This document shows, piece after piece, positions 34,687 to 44,176 of a stretch of 64,000 bases of DNA. How positions within the stretch are numbered: position 1 is the stretch's first letter; each line of letters starts with the position of its first letter. A program made the translations under genes and the position numbers. The notes under the pieces were generated by a model. It was given only the letters and a program-made list of their open reading frames with translations, was not told the DNA's origin and ran no database searches. This stretch comes from CAVTLG01 sp963735495 (lineage in GTDB: Bacteria; Chloroflexota; Ktedonobacteria; Ktedonobacterales; Ktedonobacteraceae): contig CAVTLG010000002.1 of the NCBI GenBank assembly GCA_963735495.1, positions 62,001 to 126,000 on the forward strand. Reading direction: 5' to 3'.

Positions 34687-37600
34687 ATGAGCTTTGAGAT
34701 TGGCGAGCGGGTCATCTTCCGTAGCCTGTTATGGGAAGTTGAAAACACGTCGTCCGAAACTTCTATCGAACTCTTTGGCCGCTCGTCAGAAAATCAGGGG
34801 CGGCGCATGCGCGTTTTGCTCGATCTGGATGACATTACACGTGCGGAAATTCCTGAGCTGAAATGGACAATAGGGGCGAAGGGGTGGGATGCACGGCAGT
34901 GGAAAGCACTCCATGATGCGTTTCGTTTTACGCTCTCTCACTCACGGGGAAACCTTGCTTCAGTCGATTGGGGACGTCTGGTCCTTGAACCCTATCAGCT
35001 AGAACCACTGCAGCGTATTGAGGAACTTCCATTTCCTCGCCTACTGATCGCGGATGATACTGGCCTGGGGAAAACGGCGGAGGCTGGCCTTATCCTCTTT
35101 CGTCTGATGCAAAAGCGACGTGCTGATCGTGTCCTGGTTCTTTGCAAAGCACAACCGGAACCGGAACGCTGGCAGCGTGAATTGACTGAGAAGTTTGGCA
35201 TCGAAACGGTTGTGATTAATGATAACGACGATTTCAAACGTTTGCGCCGTGAGGTACCGGCTCACCTGAATCTTTTTGGATATTACCCTCGTATCATTAT
35301 GTCAATGCACTATGCCTCACAATCCCATATCATGGACGATTTACGCCGGGATGTACGCTGGGATATCGCGATTATTGATGAAGCACATCATATGGCCGAG
35401 CAAGAAGGAAGTGCCAAACGCCTTGCAGAGTTGGGACACATCGTTGCCGATAAAGCAGAAGCGCTCCTGCTTTTAACCGCAACGCCGCATGACGGCAAGC
35501 CTGCAACCTACGCCTCATTGATCCGGCTTCTCGATCCTTACGCGATTGTTGACCCTGATAAGCTTGATGCCACGATGATCAGGCCGCTCGTGGTGCGTCG
35601 TCTGAAAAATGAGGTTGAGAAGGCAGATGGAACTCGTTTCCAGCAACGCGACATCCACGTCCTCGAAGTTGATAAATATCGCTCCAAAGCCGAGCGCTCT
35701 CTCGATCACGGTATACGTGACTATGCTTCCAAATTGAAAACGTTGTCTCTGCAATTGAAACAGCAAGGACACTACGAACGCGCCTTTGGTGCGGCCTTTC
35801 TGGGTACCTTCTTTAAGAAACGTCTGGCATCCAGTGTCTACGCTTGCCGCCAAAGCCTGAAAGAGCGGTTACGTACAATCCAGGGCAGGACCAACAATCA
35901 ATCAGATAAACCATACTTTACACAGCTTTCACTTGATGAGACCGCAGAAAGTGTCGATAAAATCACCGATGAGACCCCTTCGACAGAAGGACTGGAAGGG
36001 TTTGTCTTTGCGGAAGGAAATTCTGAAGAAACCTTGCTCCAGGAACTGTTGGAACGTGCAGAAAAGATTGATGAGGAACGCGAATCGAAGGTACGGGCAC
36101 TGCTCAAGCTTCTGGAATACTGCATGGAGAAGCCGCAGGAGAAGGTGGTTATTTTCACGGAGTTCCGCGATACGCTTGATCTGTTGGAACGCGTGTTCAC
36201 AGCACATGGCTACGGCTCGATGATTGTTACTTACCATGGAGGAACGTCGCCCGCAGATCGTGACAATAACCGTCGGGCATTTCTTAGTAACCCGCGCGTA
36301 CGTATCTTTCTGGCCACTGATGCTGCAAGTGAGGGCATCAATCTGCATAAAAGTTGCAATGCACTCATCCATGTCGAGATCCCCTGGAATCCGAATCGCT
36401 ATGAGCAGCGCAATGGACGTATCGACCGCTATGGACAGCAGAGTAAACCACAAATCTACCTCCTGATCGCTTCCCGCTCGGTTGAGCAGCGCATGGCCCA
36501 GGTGGTTATTTCAAAGCTCGAACGCATCCGCCACGAGCTGGGCAGTGTCTCCAATGTCTTTCCGATGGCTCAAAAGATCAAGATTGAGGATTTTCTGGAC
36601 CAACTGGATACCGCTTCTATTGACCAGCAAGAGCAACTCCTGGCCGATGATGCCGCCGTAAACCCGGAAATAGAAAAGTTGACGCCCCAGATAGAGCATC
36701 TTTTTGACCAGCTACAACAGGAAGGCATGCAGGCCCTGCAAACATCGATTCCTGCCGAGTTGACACAAGGGGAACAGTTTGGTCATCAAGAAATGTTGGC
36801 CTTGCAACAACAGCTAGAAACATCGCGTGCGTTTGTTCCTGAATATCAGGATGTGGAAGACTTTCTGCGTATTTTTATGACCCTGCCCGACATTCATGGT
36901 GGTCAGCTTCGCCCAACGCGTGAACCGGGCGTCTGGTCTGTGGATGTTCCTGAACGCTTACAACGTGAATTGAAAAATGCCTATGGACAGGTAATTGAAC
37001 GCTATCCACGTGCAACCTTTCAGCGCCAATTGGCTGTCCAGGAAGCTGAACAGGAAGCAGCACAACGTGTTGAATTTCTCTCTCCCGGGCACCCATTAGT
37101 GCAAACCGCCTTGCGTTATATGCGCGGCAACGCCTTCAAAACAGACTTTTCTTCGCGTATTGCCTACAGACGTACAGATCCTGGGAGTAGACCCGGGTTC
37201 ATCTTTACCTATGCTGTTCGCTTTGTCGATGGACGCGGCGAGACGATTGAAGAACGCTTCGAAGCTCTCTTTGTTGCTCTCGACGGAGCAGCAAGCCAGC
37301 AACCTGATGAGGATATGCGACTCTTTACCGAGCGGAAGCCATTTGGGAATCTTTCTGCACACGAGGAAACATCTGTACTCCCCTACTTCAAACACGCCTT
37401 CGCCCATGCCAAAGACATAGCCTACCAGGAGATGCTACGCAGGCGTGATGGACGCAGTCTGGAACTTCAGCGCCATCAATCTAAAATTGCGGATGAAGCA
37501 CTTGTACGCCTGGGTGGGTGGAAGCGGGCCAGCAAAGAACAACTTGACCGACGGTTCACGGATCTTCCGATCTCGGGATATACCGTCCAGTTGCGATTGG

Positions 37601-37782
37601 AAACGACACCGGAGTTTCGGCGTCGACAAGCGCTTTTCTCTAAGGAAGTAGAGAAATTAGTAAGCAAGGAACAAGAGCGTATGCGCGATGTCCAGGCGAT
37701 GCGTGAAGTGCGCGGGGAAACCATTGATGCTATTGGTGCGTTAGTCCTCATTCCCGAGGACTATGCTCTCACACAATCTTGA
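34687..37782 (+). CDS. SNF2-family helicase, DrmD-like
   Basis: 1031 residues. Motif I is ADDTGLGKTAEAG (~121), motif II IIDEAHH (~229), motif III LLLTATPHDGK, motif V ATDAASEGINL, and motif VI YEQRNGRIDRYGQ (~573), a complete superfamily 2 ATPase of the SNF2/RapA type. The N-terminus (FEIGERVIFRSLLWEVE) is a small beta domain, and a long C-terminal region follows the motor. Length and pairing with the next gene match DrmD of class 1 DISARM. In such systems it is thought to move on DNA. The start ATG overlaps the stop of a 15-codon reading upstream (34643-34690). Gap to the methylase is 43 nt, so they form one operon. Confidence 0.85.
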   Translation: MSFEIGERVIFRSLLWEVENTSSETSIELFGRSSENQGRRMRVLLDLDDITRAEIPELKWTIGAKGWDARQWKALHDAFRFTLSHSRGNLASVDWGRLVLEPYQLEPLQRIEELPFPRLLIADDTGLGKTAEAGLILFRLMQKRRADRVLVLCKAQPEPERWQRELTEKFGIETVVINDNDDFKRLRREVPAHLNLFGYYPRIIMSMHYASQSHIMDDLRRDVRWDIAIIDEAHHMAEQEGSAKRLAELGHIVADKAEALLLLTATPHDGKPATYASLIRLLDPYAIVDPDKLDATMIRPLVVRRLKNEVEKADGTRFQQRDIHVLEVDKYRSKAERSLDHGIRDYASKLKTLSLQLKQQGHYERAFGAAFLGTFFKKRLASSVYACRQSLKERLRTIQGRTNNQSDKPYFTQLSLDETAESVDKITDETPSTEGLEGFVFAEGNSEETLLQELLERAEKIDEERESKVRALLKLLEYCMEKPQEKVVIFTEFRDTLDLLERVFTAHGYGSMIVTYHGGTSPADRDNNRRAFLSNPRVRIFLATDAASEGINLHKSCNALIHVEIPWNPNRYEQRNGRIDRYGQQSKPQIYLLIASRSVEQRMAQVVISKLERIRHELGSVSNVFPMAQKIKIEDFLDQLDTASIDQQEQLLADDAAVNPEIEKLTPQIEHLFDQLQQEGMQALQTSIPAELTQGEQFGHQEMLALQQQLETSRAFVPEYQDVEDFLRIFMTLPDIHGGQLRPTREPGVWSVDVPERLQRELKNAYGQVIERYPRATFQRQLAVQEAEQEAAQRVEFLSPGHPLVQTALRYMRGNAFKTDFSSRIAYRRTDPGSRPGFIFTYAVRFVDGRGETIEERFEALFVALDGAASQQPDEDMRLFTERKPFGNLSAHEETSVLPYFKHAFAHAKDIAYQEMLRRRDGRSLELQRHQSKIADEALVRLGGWKRASKEQLDRRFTDLPISGYTVQLRLETTPEFRRRQALFSKEVEKLVSKEQERMRDVQAMREVRGETIDAIGALVLIPEDYALTQS

Positions 37783-37825
37783 GAGAACTTGCTACCGTAA
37801 ATTTTGCTGAGGAAGAGAGATCGCA

Positions 37826-40800
37826 GTGATGATAGAATCGACTACCCCCGATACCACCGCGCCATTATCGGAGAATACGATCAGCCCTGCTCTGGTGAAA
37901 CGTGCTATCCAGAACGAGGGAGGTTTCCTGACTCCCTATTATCTCTTTGATCTCATGGAACGCCGGCACGCGGAAGAACTTGATCCTCCTGGCCGTGAGG
38001 CACACCGATTGCCCCTGAAACGTATTTTCGCACAGGCACAAAAGATCATCACAGGTCTTGCCGGGACTCCTATCAGCCTTGAGCGTACCTGGACATTGTG
38101 GTACAAAGAACTTTTCCCTATGCTGGGCTTCACGCAGTTGCAGCGACTTACAGAGCCGGTCGAAACTGCACGCTATGGGCTCGTTCCAATCAGTCATGCC
38201 TATTATCTTGACGAACCTACCGACGAAGACCCGCTGATCTTTGTCGACCTGCATCCCTTTGGTACTGACCTGGATCATGCACGCTATCCTAATCCTGAAC
38301 GTAATCACGAACTGGCCACAGAATCAATCAGCCGAGCACTGGAGTTTGCTCTCGATCATCATCAGACTCGCTGGGCCTTGCTCTCCAATGGGCTGGAGAT
38401 GCGCCTCTACCGTCGTGGTGGTTCCGTCGCGCGCCAGTATCTCAAGGTAGACTTTGTGACACTCTTTGCGCAAGAGGATGCAAAGGACTGGCTGGTCTTC
38501 TGGGGACTCTTCCGGCTGGCGGTGTTCCTCCCCTCTTCCACAGACCAAACTACTGATCATGCTGAAGTAGCACACTGTTTGCTAGATAAATTCATCAATG
38601 AAAGCCAGAGCCACGCTACCAAAATCGCCGACGATCTACGAGAGAATATCGTAGGTGCCGTAGAGAACCTGTTGCAAGGGGTAATCGAGACGCCAGCGAA
38701 TTCCCATTTCTGGAACGGCGAGTTCAATGACAAAAAGGTGCCAGACGAAACGCAGTTGAAAGCGCTTTTTGAAGAGAGCGTGTATTTTCTCTATCGCTTG
38801 CTCTTTGTGCTCTATGCGGAAAGCCGCGACTTGCTGCCAATTGGGGAATCACATATCTATAAAGATGCATACAGCCTGGATCATCTGCGCTATATGGCAG
38901 AGCGGCAGCTCCGTCCAGAGGATTACGAGAAGACCTATTATATCGAGACGCTGCGTACGCTCTTCAAGATGCTCTATCGCGGCTACCCTTTCCGTAATCC
39001 TGCTGCGAGCAGCTCAGAGGGTCCATCACGCGCGAAAGCATCGACCGCATTTCGTATTCCACCATATAATGGACGTCTCTTTGATCCTGAGCGCACTGCA
39101 TTGCTCAACCAGTGCCAGATTCCCGACCGGGCCATGCGCGAAGTGGTCCGCGAACTTTCTCTCTCGCATCCCAAACGGCGTGGCGACCAGCCGGAACGGT
39201 ATTCCTATGCCGACCTTGGTGTTGATCAACTCGGTTCTGTCTATGAAGGCTTACTTGTATACGAGCCGTCTATTGCAGAGCAAACGATGGTGGAGGCACA
39301 CTTGCAAGGAGAGATCCGGCTGATACCTCAGGATCAGGCCGATGAACTGGAACTGCGCTATGATGGAGAAACCAGAAAACCAGCAGGTTCGTTTCTCCTA
39401 CGCATCTGGGGGGGACGCCGCAAAGGCAGTGGCTCGTATTATACCCCTCAAGAAATTACGGCATTCCTGGTGAAAGATGCCCTTGCACCCCTTGTCGAGC
39501 CAATTATTACCGGATGTGCTCAACGTAATGAAGATGGAAAACCTGTGCGCCGGGCAGATGAGATATTGCGTATCAAGGTTTGTGATCCGGCAATGGGGAG
39601 TGGCGCGTTTCTAGTACAGGCTTGCCGCTACCTGGGTGAGGCATACGGACGAGCAATTATTGCCGAAGAGCAGCGCGAAAATACACGCGTTAGCACGACT
39701 GAACTGGCGAAGTATAAACGTCGTGTGGCCGAGAAGTGTCTGTACGGTGTTGATCTCAATCCGTTAGCGGTTGAGCTGGCAAAAGTTTCGTTGTGGCTCG
39801 AAACGCTCGCACAGGATCGACCGCTGACGTTTCTGGATGCACATTTGCGTGTTGGGAACTCACTTATGGGAGCACCTCTTCGGAATGCAGAAGGCAAGTT
39901 CAGTATTTCCAATATTAGTATTTTACCAACCGAAGCTTTAGATCTTCTCAGCAAAGATAGCATGAATAGTCAGACAAAACAGATGAATAAACTCAAAGCT
40001 GAGAATAAAAAACAGGTTGAAATGTTGAAGGCTGGACAACTTGCGATTTTTACTGGTGGGCAAGAAAAACATGTTTTAGCTGAATATGAGCGTCAAAGAC
40101 TACTACTAGAAGAGTCCGACGAAAATCTAAGTATTGAAGATGCTGTTGCGCTGGTGCATAGTAAACAAGACTTACTACAATCAGCTTTATTTAGTGATAA
40201 AAGTCAGATACGTAGATTTAAAGAACTTTGTGATTTGTGGTGCGCTATTTGGTTCTGGCCTATGGATATGGGAATACTTCCGCCTTCAACTATGCTTTAT
40301 CGAGACCTTAGTTGGATTATTCTTCAACTCCCGAATCATTATACTCCACATAATGCCGATTTGTATTTTAAGTTAGCGCAGCTAATCGCGCGGGAACAAT
40401 TATTTTTCCATTGGGAGTTAGAATTCCCTGAAGTGTGGTTTGACGAAGAAGGCAACCTCCTGTTAAATGGAGGCTTTGATGTGTTAGTTGGCAATCCCCC
40501 TTGGGATAAAATCAAACCTAATGAAAGAGAATTTTACGCTAATTACAATCCTACAATATGGAATTATCAAGGTACAGCCCGAAAACAATTTATCGCACAG
40601 CTTCGTGAAGATGTGGATGTTGTTAATCAATGGCAAATTTATGAAAAAAGAATAAATGCAAGCTTGTCGCTTCTACTAAAAGGTGGATTATATCAACATC
40701 AAACAGCCATTGTGGAAAATAAGCAAACAGGCGGAGATCCTGATACGTTTAAGTTCTTCACGGAGAGAGCTTTCCAGTTACTTCGCACTAATGGACGCTC

Positions 40801-42457
40801 ATCTATAATTGTTCCGCACGGAATTCAATCTACATTGGGATGTACAGCTCTGCGGCGGCTGCTTTTAGATCATTGCGATCTACAAGTTCTTTGCCGCCTT
40901 GATAATGAGCGCAAGATATTTCCAGGCGTTTTTCACGGACAAAAATTCGATTTGTTAGTATTTGCAAAAAATATTCCAACGCAACGGATAGAAGCCGCTT
41001 TTTTTTCTTGGGAGAAAGCAGAAGTACTTAATAGCTTTCGCACTCATTCACGCTATATGCAGATAGAAGCACGCTTATTGCGTGAACTCAATCCTGAAAC
41101 TTACACATTTATCGAATTTCATAGTTATCACGAAGTAGAGCTTGTTCGTCGTATCAGTGCCAATGTTCCCCGCCTTAATGAGGATATCGAAGACTCTTGG
41201 AACATCTCATTTACGAGAGAGATGGACATGACTAATGATAGCCACTGCTTCCGTGAAGGAGGTCGTCTCAAATCATTTGGGGCAGTAGAACAGAAAGGGC
41301 AATTATGGAAAATGCCCTCTGAGGAATGGTATCAAAATCGATCAGAACTGTATTCTTTAGGAGAGCGAGTAGTTGCTAGCAATAAGGTGTATTTCCCAAT
41401 GGAAGTGGACTTAAGTAAAGTAAAATGTACTTATAAGGGCTATCTCTTAAAAGATGAAATACATAAACGTCAAGCATTTCCTGTTATGCCCGATGAAATA
41501 TATGTCCCTCTATATGAAGGACGCATGGTGCATCAATTCGATCATGCTGCAAAAGCTTATGTGAGTGGTAGTGGACGTAGTGCGAAATGGCGAGAGCTAA
41601 ATTTTAATGAGAAAGAGATTATTCCTCATTATTTTGTGGCGGGAAGTGATTATTCTTTTATTGGATATAGAGCAGGCTTTTGTGGAGTAACTGGTCAAGG
41701 GAATGAGAGAAGTTTATTAACTGCGATGATACCGTCATCGTTTCCTTGCGGTAACTCTGTACCAACTGTTACCGCATATCCCAATGATGTAAATGTTCAT
41801 TTATTGTGGGTGGCACTGACTAATTCATTGGTAGCAGATTGGCTTTTACGTTTGCGTATATCAAACAATATAAATTTTTTCGTGCTAGAGTCATTGACTA
41901 TACCAAGACCAGATCTTAAAAGTGATGAGGCAATCTTGCTAATACAAGCCACAATGTTGCTAACATGTACTACATCTGAATTTTCAGATTTATGGCAACA
42001 AGTGATGGGTACACAATGGACACCTGAAGTCTCTGCAACCGATCCTCACGAACGTGCTTGCCTACGTGCTCAAATTGATGCTATAGTTGCCGACCTTTAT
42101 AACTTAACCGAGCACGACTTTGCTTCCATTCTGAACACCTTCCCGCTTCTTGACGGGGGTAAGCCAGCTTTGCCCGATGATGAACGTTCATTTATTACAC
42201 GCGATATGGCATTACTAGCACTCTTCATACGACGAGGCAAAACACCACCACCTGACATTGTTTCCTTTTTCTCTGAGGCCGGAGTAGACATCCGCCAGCG
42301 TACAGGGCCAATAGTCGATCTTGCCGAGCGAGTTCGTATTGCAACACAGGAACTGGGAGCTGTCGCTTACCAACCTAGCCGACGTGAAAAAGAAGACAAT
42401 AGTGGGCACGAGGAAATACTGGAGCAAGACGAGCTAGACTTCTACGACGAGGAGTAA
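37826..42457 (+). CDS. N6-adenine DNA methylase, DrmMI-like (Eco57I type)
   Basis: 1543 residues. The N-terminal third resembles the non-catalytic part of type IIG-like methylases (YEGLLVYEP, GSYYTPQEITAFLV). SAM motif I is VCDPAMGSGAFLVQA (~586) and catalytic motif IV is VGNPPWDKI (~888), so adenine-N6 methylation is well supported. The C-terminal half would hold the target-recognition part. The stretch from about 39900 to 42050 is visibly richer in A+T than both flanks, as if the recognition domain had been exchanged. No nuclease motif was seen. Its role would be marking self DNA in the DISARM-like operon. The next gene starts 9 nt after. Confidence 0.87.
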   Translation: MMIESTTPDTTAPLSENTISPALVKRAIQNEGGFLTPYYLFDLMERRHAEELDPPGREAHRLPLKRIFAQAQKIITGLAGTPISLERTWTLWYKELFPMLGFTQLQRLTEPVETARYGLVPISHAYYLDEPTDEDPLIFVDLHPFGTDLDHARYPNPERNHELATESISRALEFALDHHQTRWALLSNGLEMRLYRRGGSVARQYLKVDFVTLFAQEDAKDWLVFWGLFRLAVFLPSSTDQTTDHAEVAHCLLDKFINESQSHATKIADDLRENIVGAVENLLQGVIETPANSHFWNGEFNDKKVPDETQLKALFEESVYFLYRLLFVLYAESRDLLPIGESHIYKDAYSLDHLRYMAERQLRPEDYEKTYYIETLRTLFKMLYRGYPFRNPAASSSEGPSRAKASTAFRIPPYNGRLFDPERTALLNQCQIPDRAMREVVRELSLSHPKRRGDQPERYSYADLGVDQLGSVYEGLLVYEPSIAEQTMVEAHLQGEIRLIPQDQADELELRYDGETRKPAGSFLLRIWGGRRKGSGSYYTPQEITAFLVKDALAPLVEPIITGCAQRNEDGKPVRRADEILRIKVCDPAMGSGAFLVQACRYLGEAYGRAIIAEEQRENTRVSTTELAKYKRRVAEKCLYGVDLNPLAVELAKVSLWLETLAQDRPLTFLDAHLRVGNSLMGAPLRNAEGKFSISNISILPTEALDLLSKDSMNSQTKQMNKLKAENKKQVEMLKAGQLAIFTGGQEKHVLAEYERQRLLLEESDENLSIEDAVALVHSKQDLLQSALFSDKSQIRRFKELCDLWCAIWFWPMDMGILPPSTMLYRDLSWIILQLPNHYTPHNADLYFKLAQLIAREQLFFHWELEFPEVWFDEEGNLLLNGGFDVLVGNPPWDKIKPNEREFYANYNPTIWNYQGTARKQFIAQLREDVDVVNQWQIYEKRINASLSLLLKGGLYQHQTAIVENKQTGGDPDTFKFFTERAFQLLRTNGRSSIIVPHGIQSTLGCTALRRLLLDHCDLQVLCRLDNERKIFPGVFHGQKFDLLVFAKNIPTQRIEAAFFSWEKAEVLNSFRTHSRYMQIEARLLRELNPETYTFIEFHSYHEVELVRRISANVPRLNEDIEDSWNISFTREMDMTNDSHCFREGGRLKSFGAVEQKGQLWKMPSEEWYQNRSELYSLGERVVASNKVYFPMEVDLSKVKCTYKGYLLKDEIHKRQAFPVMPDEIYVPLYEGRMVHQFDHAAKAYVSGSGRSAKWRELNFNEKEIIPHYFVAGSDYSFIGYRAGFCGVTGQGNERSLLTAMIPSSFPCGNSVPTVTAYPNDVNVHLLWVALTNSLVADWLLRLRISNNINFFVLESLTIPRPDLKSDEAILLIQATMLLTCTTSEFSDLWQQVMGTQWTPEVSATDPHERACLRAQIDAIVADLYNLTEHDFASILNTFPLLDGGKPALPDDERSFITRDMALLALFIRRGKTPPPDIVSFFSEAGVDIRQRTGPIVDLAERVRIATQELGAVAYQPSRREKEDNSGHEEILEQDELDFYDEE

Positions 42458-42465
42458 CGCAAGCG

Positions 42466-44166
42466 ATGGCAAGGATGTATCCACAGTGGCTTCCAACTTC
42501 TGGCAAAAGTAATGCTGAACGCAAACTGTTTGACCTGCTCAGCGCTTATCTGCCTGATGAGTATACCGTGCTCTGGAGTATCGATTGGACTGTTCCTCGT
42601 TCTGCTGCCTATGGCGGCGGAGTGCAGGAAAGTGAAGTGGACTTTCTGATCGTGCATCCAGAGAAGGGTATCCTTGTCCTGGAGGTCAAAGGTGGTGGTG
42701 TCGGCTATGATGGCACCCGGCATGAGTGGTATACCATCAATGCGAAAGGTGAACGTCACGCTTTGCATGATCCTTTTGATCAGGGCAGAAACAGCGCACA
42801 TGCCTTGCGGCGTGAGTTAACACAACGTGTCCCGCAAGTATGGTTACAAAGCGCCAGCCGTCAGAGTATTTTTGGCTATGCCATCGTGGTGCCTGATATT
42901 AGCAAAGAGCGTCTGACAAATCGCTCTACGCGTCCCGATGAGATCGTCCTTGATCGTCAGGATATACAGTCTACTACCATCCAGTCGGCAATTGAGCATA
43001 CCTATGCTCTCTGGACAAGGACCACGACGCAATCGCTTGGACAGCGCGCCGTCGATGAAATTATCAAGATTTATGCTCCGAACTGGTATGTTCGTCCCTT
43101 ACTCGCTAACGTTTTTGAAGAAGAGCGTACCCGGCTCAAACAATTGACGCAGCAGCAATTCATGGTGCTCGATCTTTTACGCTGGCAAAAACGCGCGGCC
43201 ATCTCCGGTTGCGCAGGGTGTGGCAAGACGTTTCTGGCATTGGAGCAAGCTCAACGCCTGGCCCGGCGTGGTTTCAGTGTGCTTCTGACATGTTATAACC
43301 GCTATCTTGCCAACTGGCTGCGACAACACCTGACGAAGCTGGCTCGTGAAGATGTGGCTCTGCGTAACATCGAGGTGATGAACTTCCACCGTATCGCTTA
43401 TCGGTTGTGCGAACGCGTCCATATTCCTCTTCCGCAGGACGAAAGTCGAGACTATGACGAAGATTTTGCTGCGGGGCTGATCACGGCCAGCGATCTCGTG
43501 GAGGATCGCTATGATGCTATTCTGGCAGATGAGGGACAGGATTTCAACAATAGCTGGTGGGATGCGCTCCTCTCATTGTTGCGCTCCCCAGAAGATGGCC
43601 TCTTTTATGTGTTTTATGATGATAATCAGCGTATCTATGGACGCAACTCCGTCTATCCAATTCCCTCGGATCATTACTATCCACTCACCGTCAACTGCCG
43701 GACCACGCTCACCATTCATGAAGAGGTCATGAAACATTACCATTCACTTGACCTTCCCACCTGTAGAGGACCTCAAGGACGTGCCGTCGAACATATTCCC
43801 GTCGCACCAACAAAAGTGGCTGAGCAGAAAGCTCTCTTTGAGTTATTGAGGCGTCTCACCCAGGAACAAGGCATTGCGATTGAAGATATCGTTCTTCTCA
43901 GCCCCGTAGGAAGAAATCGCAGCCATTTCCGAGCAGGGACAATGCTTGGGAGACAATTTCAACTAAGTTGGGAGATGGAGCGCCCGATTGTCTCCAATAT
44001 GTTAATGTGTTGTACCATCTTTGCATTCAAAGGCATGGAAAGAGACGTTGTAATTTTCGCAGAACCTGATAAGATACAAAGGAACGCTGAGCGTGAACAA
44101 TTAATCTACGTGGCACTCTCACGAGCCAGATTTCACCTCATTATTCTAGGCAATCTTTCGACATAA
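42466..44166 (+). CDS. NERD nuclease - UvrD-type helicase fusion
   Basis: 566 residues. The N-terminal NERD domain has the PD-(D/E)XK pattern ESEVDFLIV ... VLEVKGGG (~55-80), so nuclease activity is likely. After a linker comes a superfamily 1 helicase: Walker A GCAGCGKTFLALE (~248), motif II LADEGQDF (~352), and motif VI YVALSRARFHLII near the end. The protein is shorter than UvrD, lacking large 1B/2B insertions. It lies 9 nt after the methylase and 10 nt before the YprA-like gene. Classical DISARM has no such gene; it could supply the nuclease that is otherwise missing in the operon. Confidence 0.85.
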   Translation: MARMYPQWLPTSGKSNAERKLFDLLSAYLPDEYTVLWSIDWTVPRSAAYGGGVQESEVDFLIVHPEKGILVLEVKGGGVGYDGTRHEWYTINAKGERHALHDPFDQGRNSAHALRRELTQRVPQVWLQSASRQSIFGYAIVVPDISKERLTNRSTRPDEIVLDRQDIQSTTIQSAIEHTYALWTRTTTQSLGQRAVDEIIKIYAPNWYVRPLLANVFEEERTRLKQLTQQQFMVLDLLRWQKRAAISGCAGCGKTFLALEQAQRLARRGFSVLLTCYNRYLANWLRQHLTKLAREDVALRNIEVMNFHRIAYRLCERVHIPLPQDESRDYDEDFAAGLITASDLVEDRYDAILADEGQDFNNSWWDALLSLLRSPEDGLFYVFYDDNQRIYGRNSVYPIPSDHYYPLTVNCRTTLTIHEEVMKHYHSLDLPTCRGPQGRAVEHIPVAPTKVAEQKALFELLRRLTQEQGIAIEDIVLLSPVGRNRSHFRAGTMLGRQFQLSWEMERPIVSNMLMCCTIFAFKGMERDVVIFAEPDKIQRNAEREQLIYVALSRARFHLIILGNLST

Positions 44167-44176
44167 GGACCAAGGT

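Noticed and set aside
34687..42457. Calling the operon standard class 1 DISARM
   Set aside because: Separate DrmA, DrmB and DrmC are absent; the giant fused helicase and NERD-helicase do not fit that definition.
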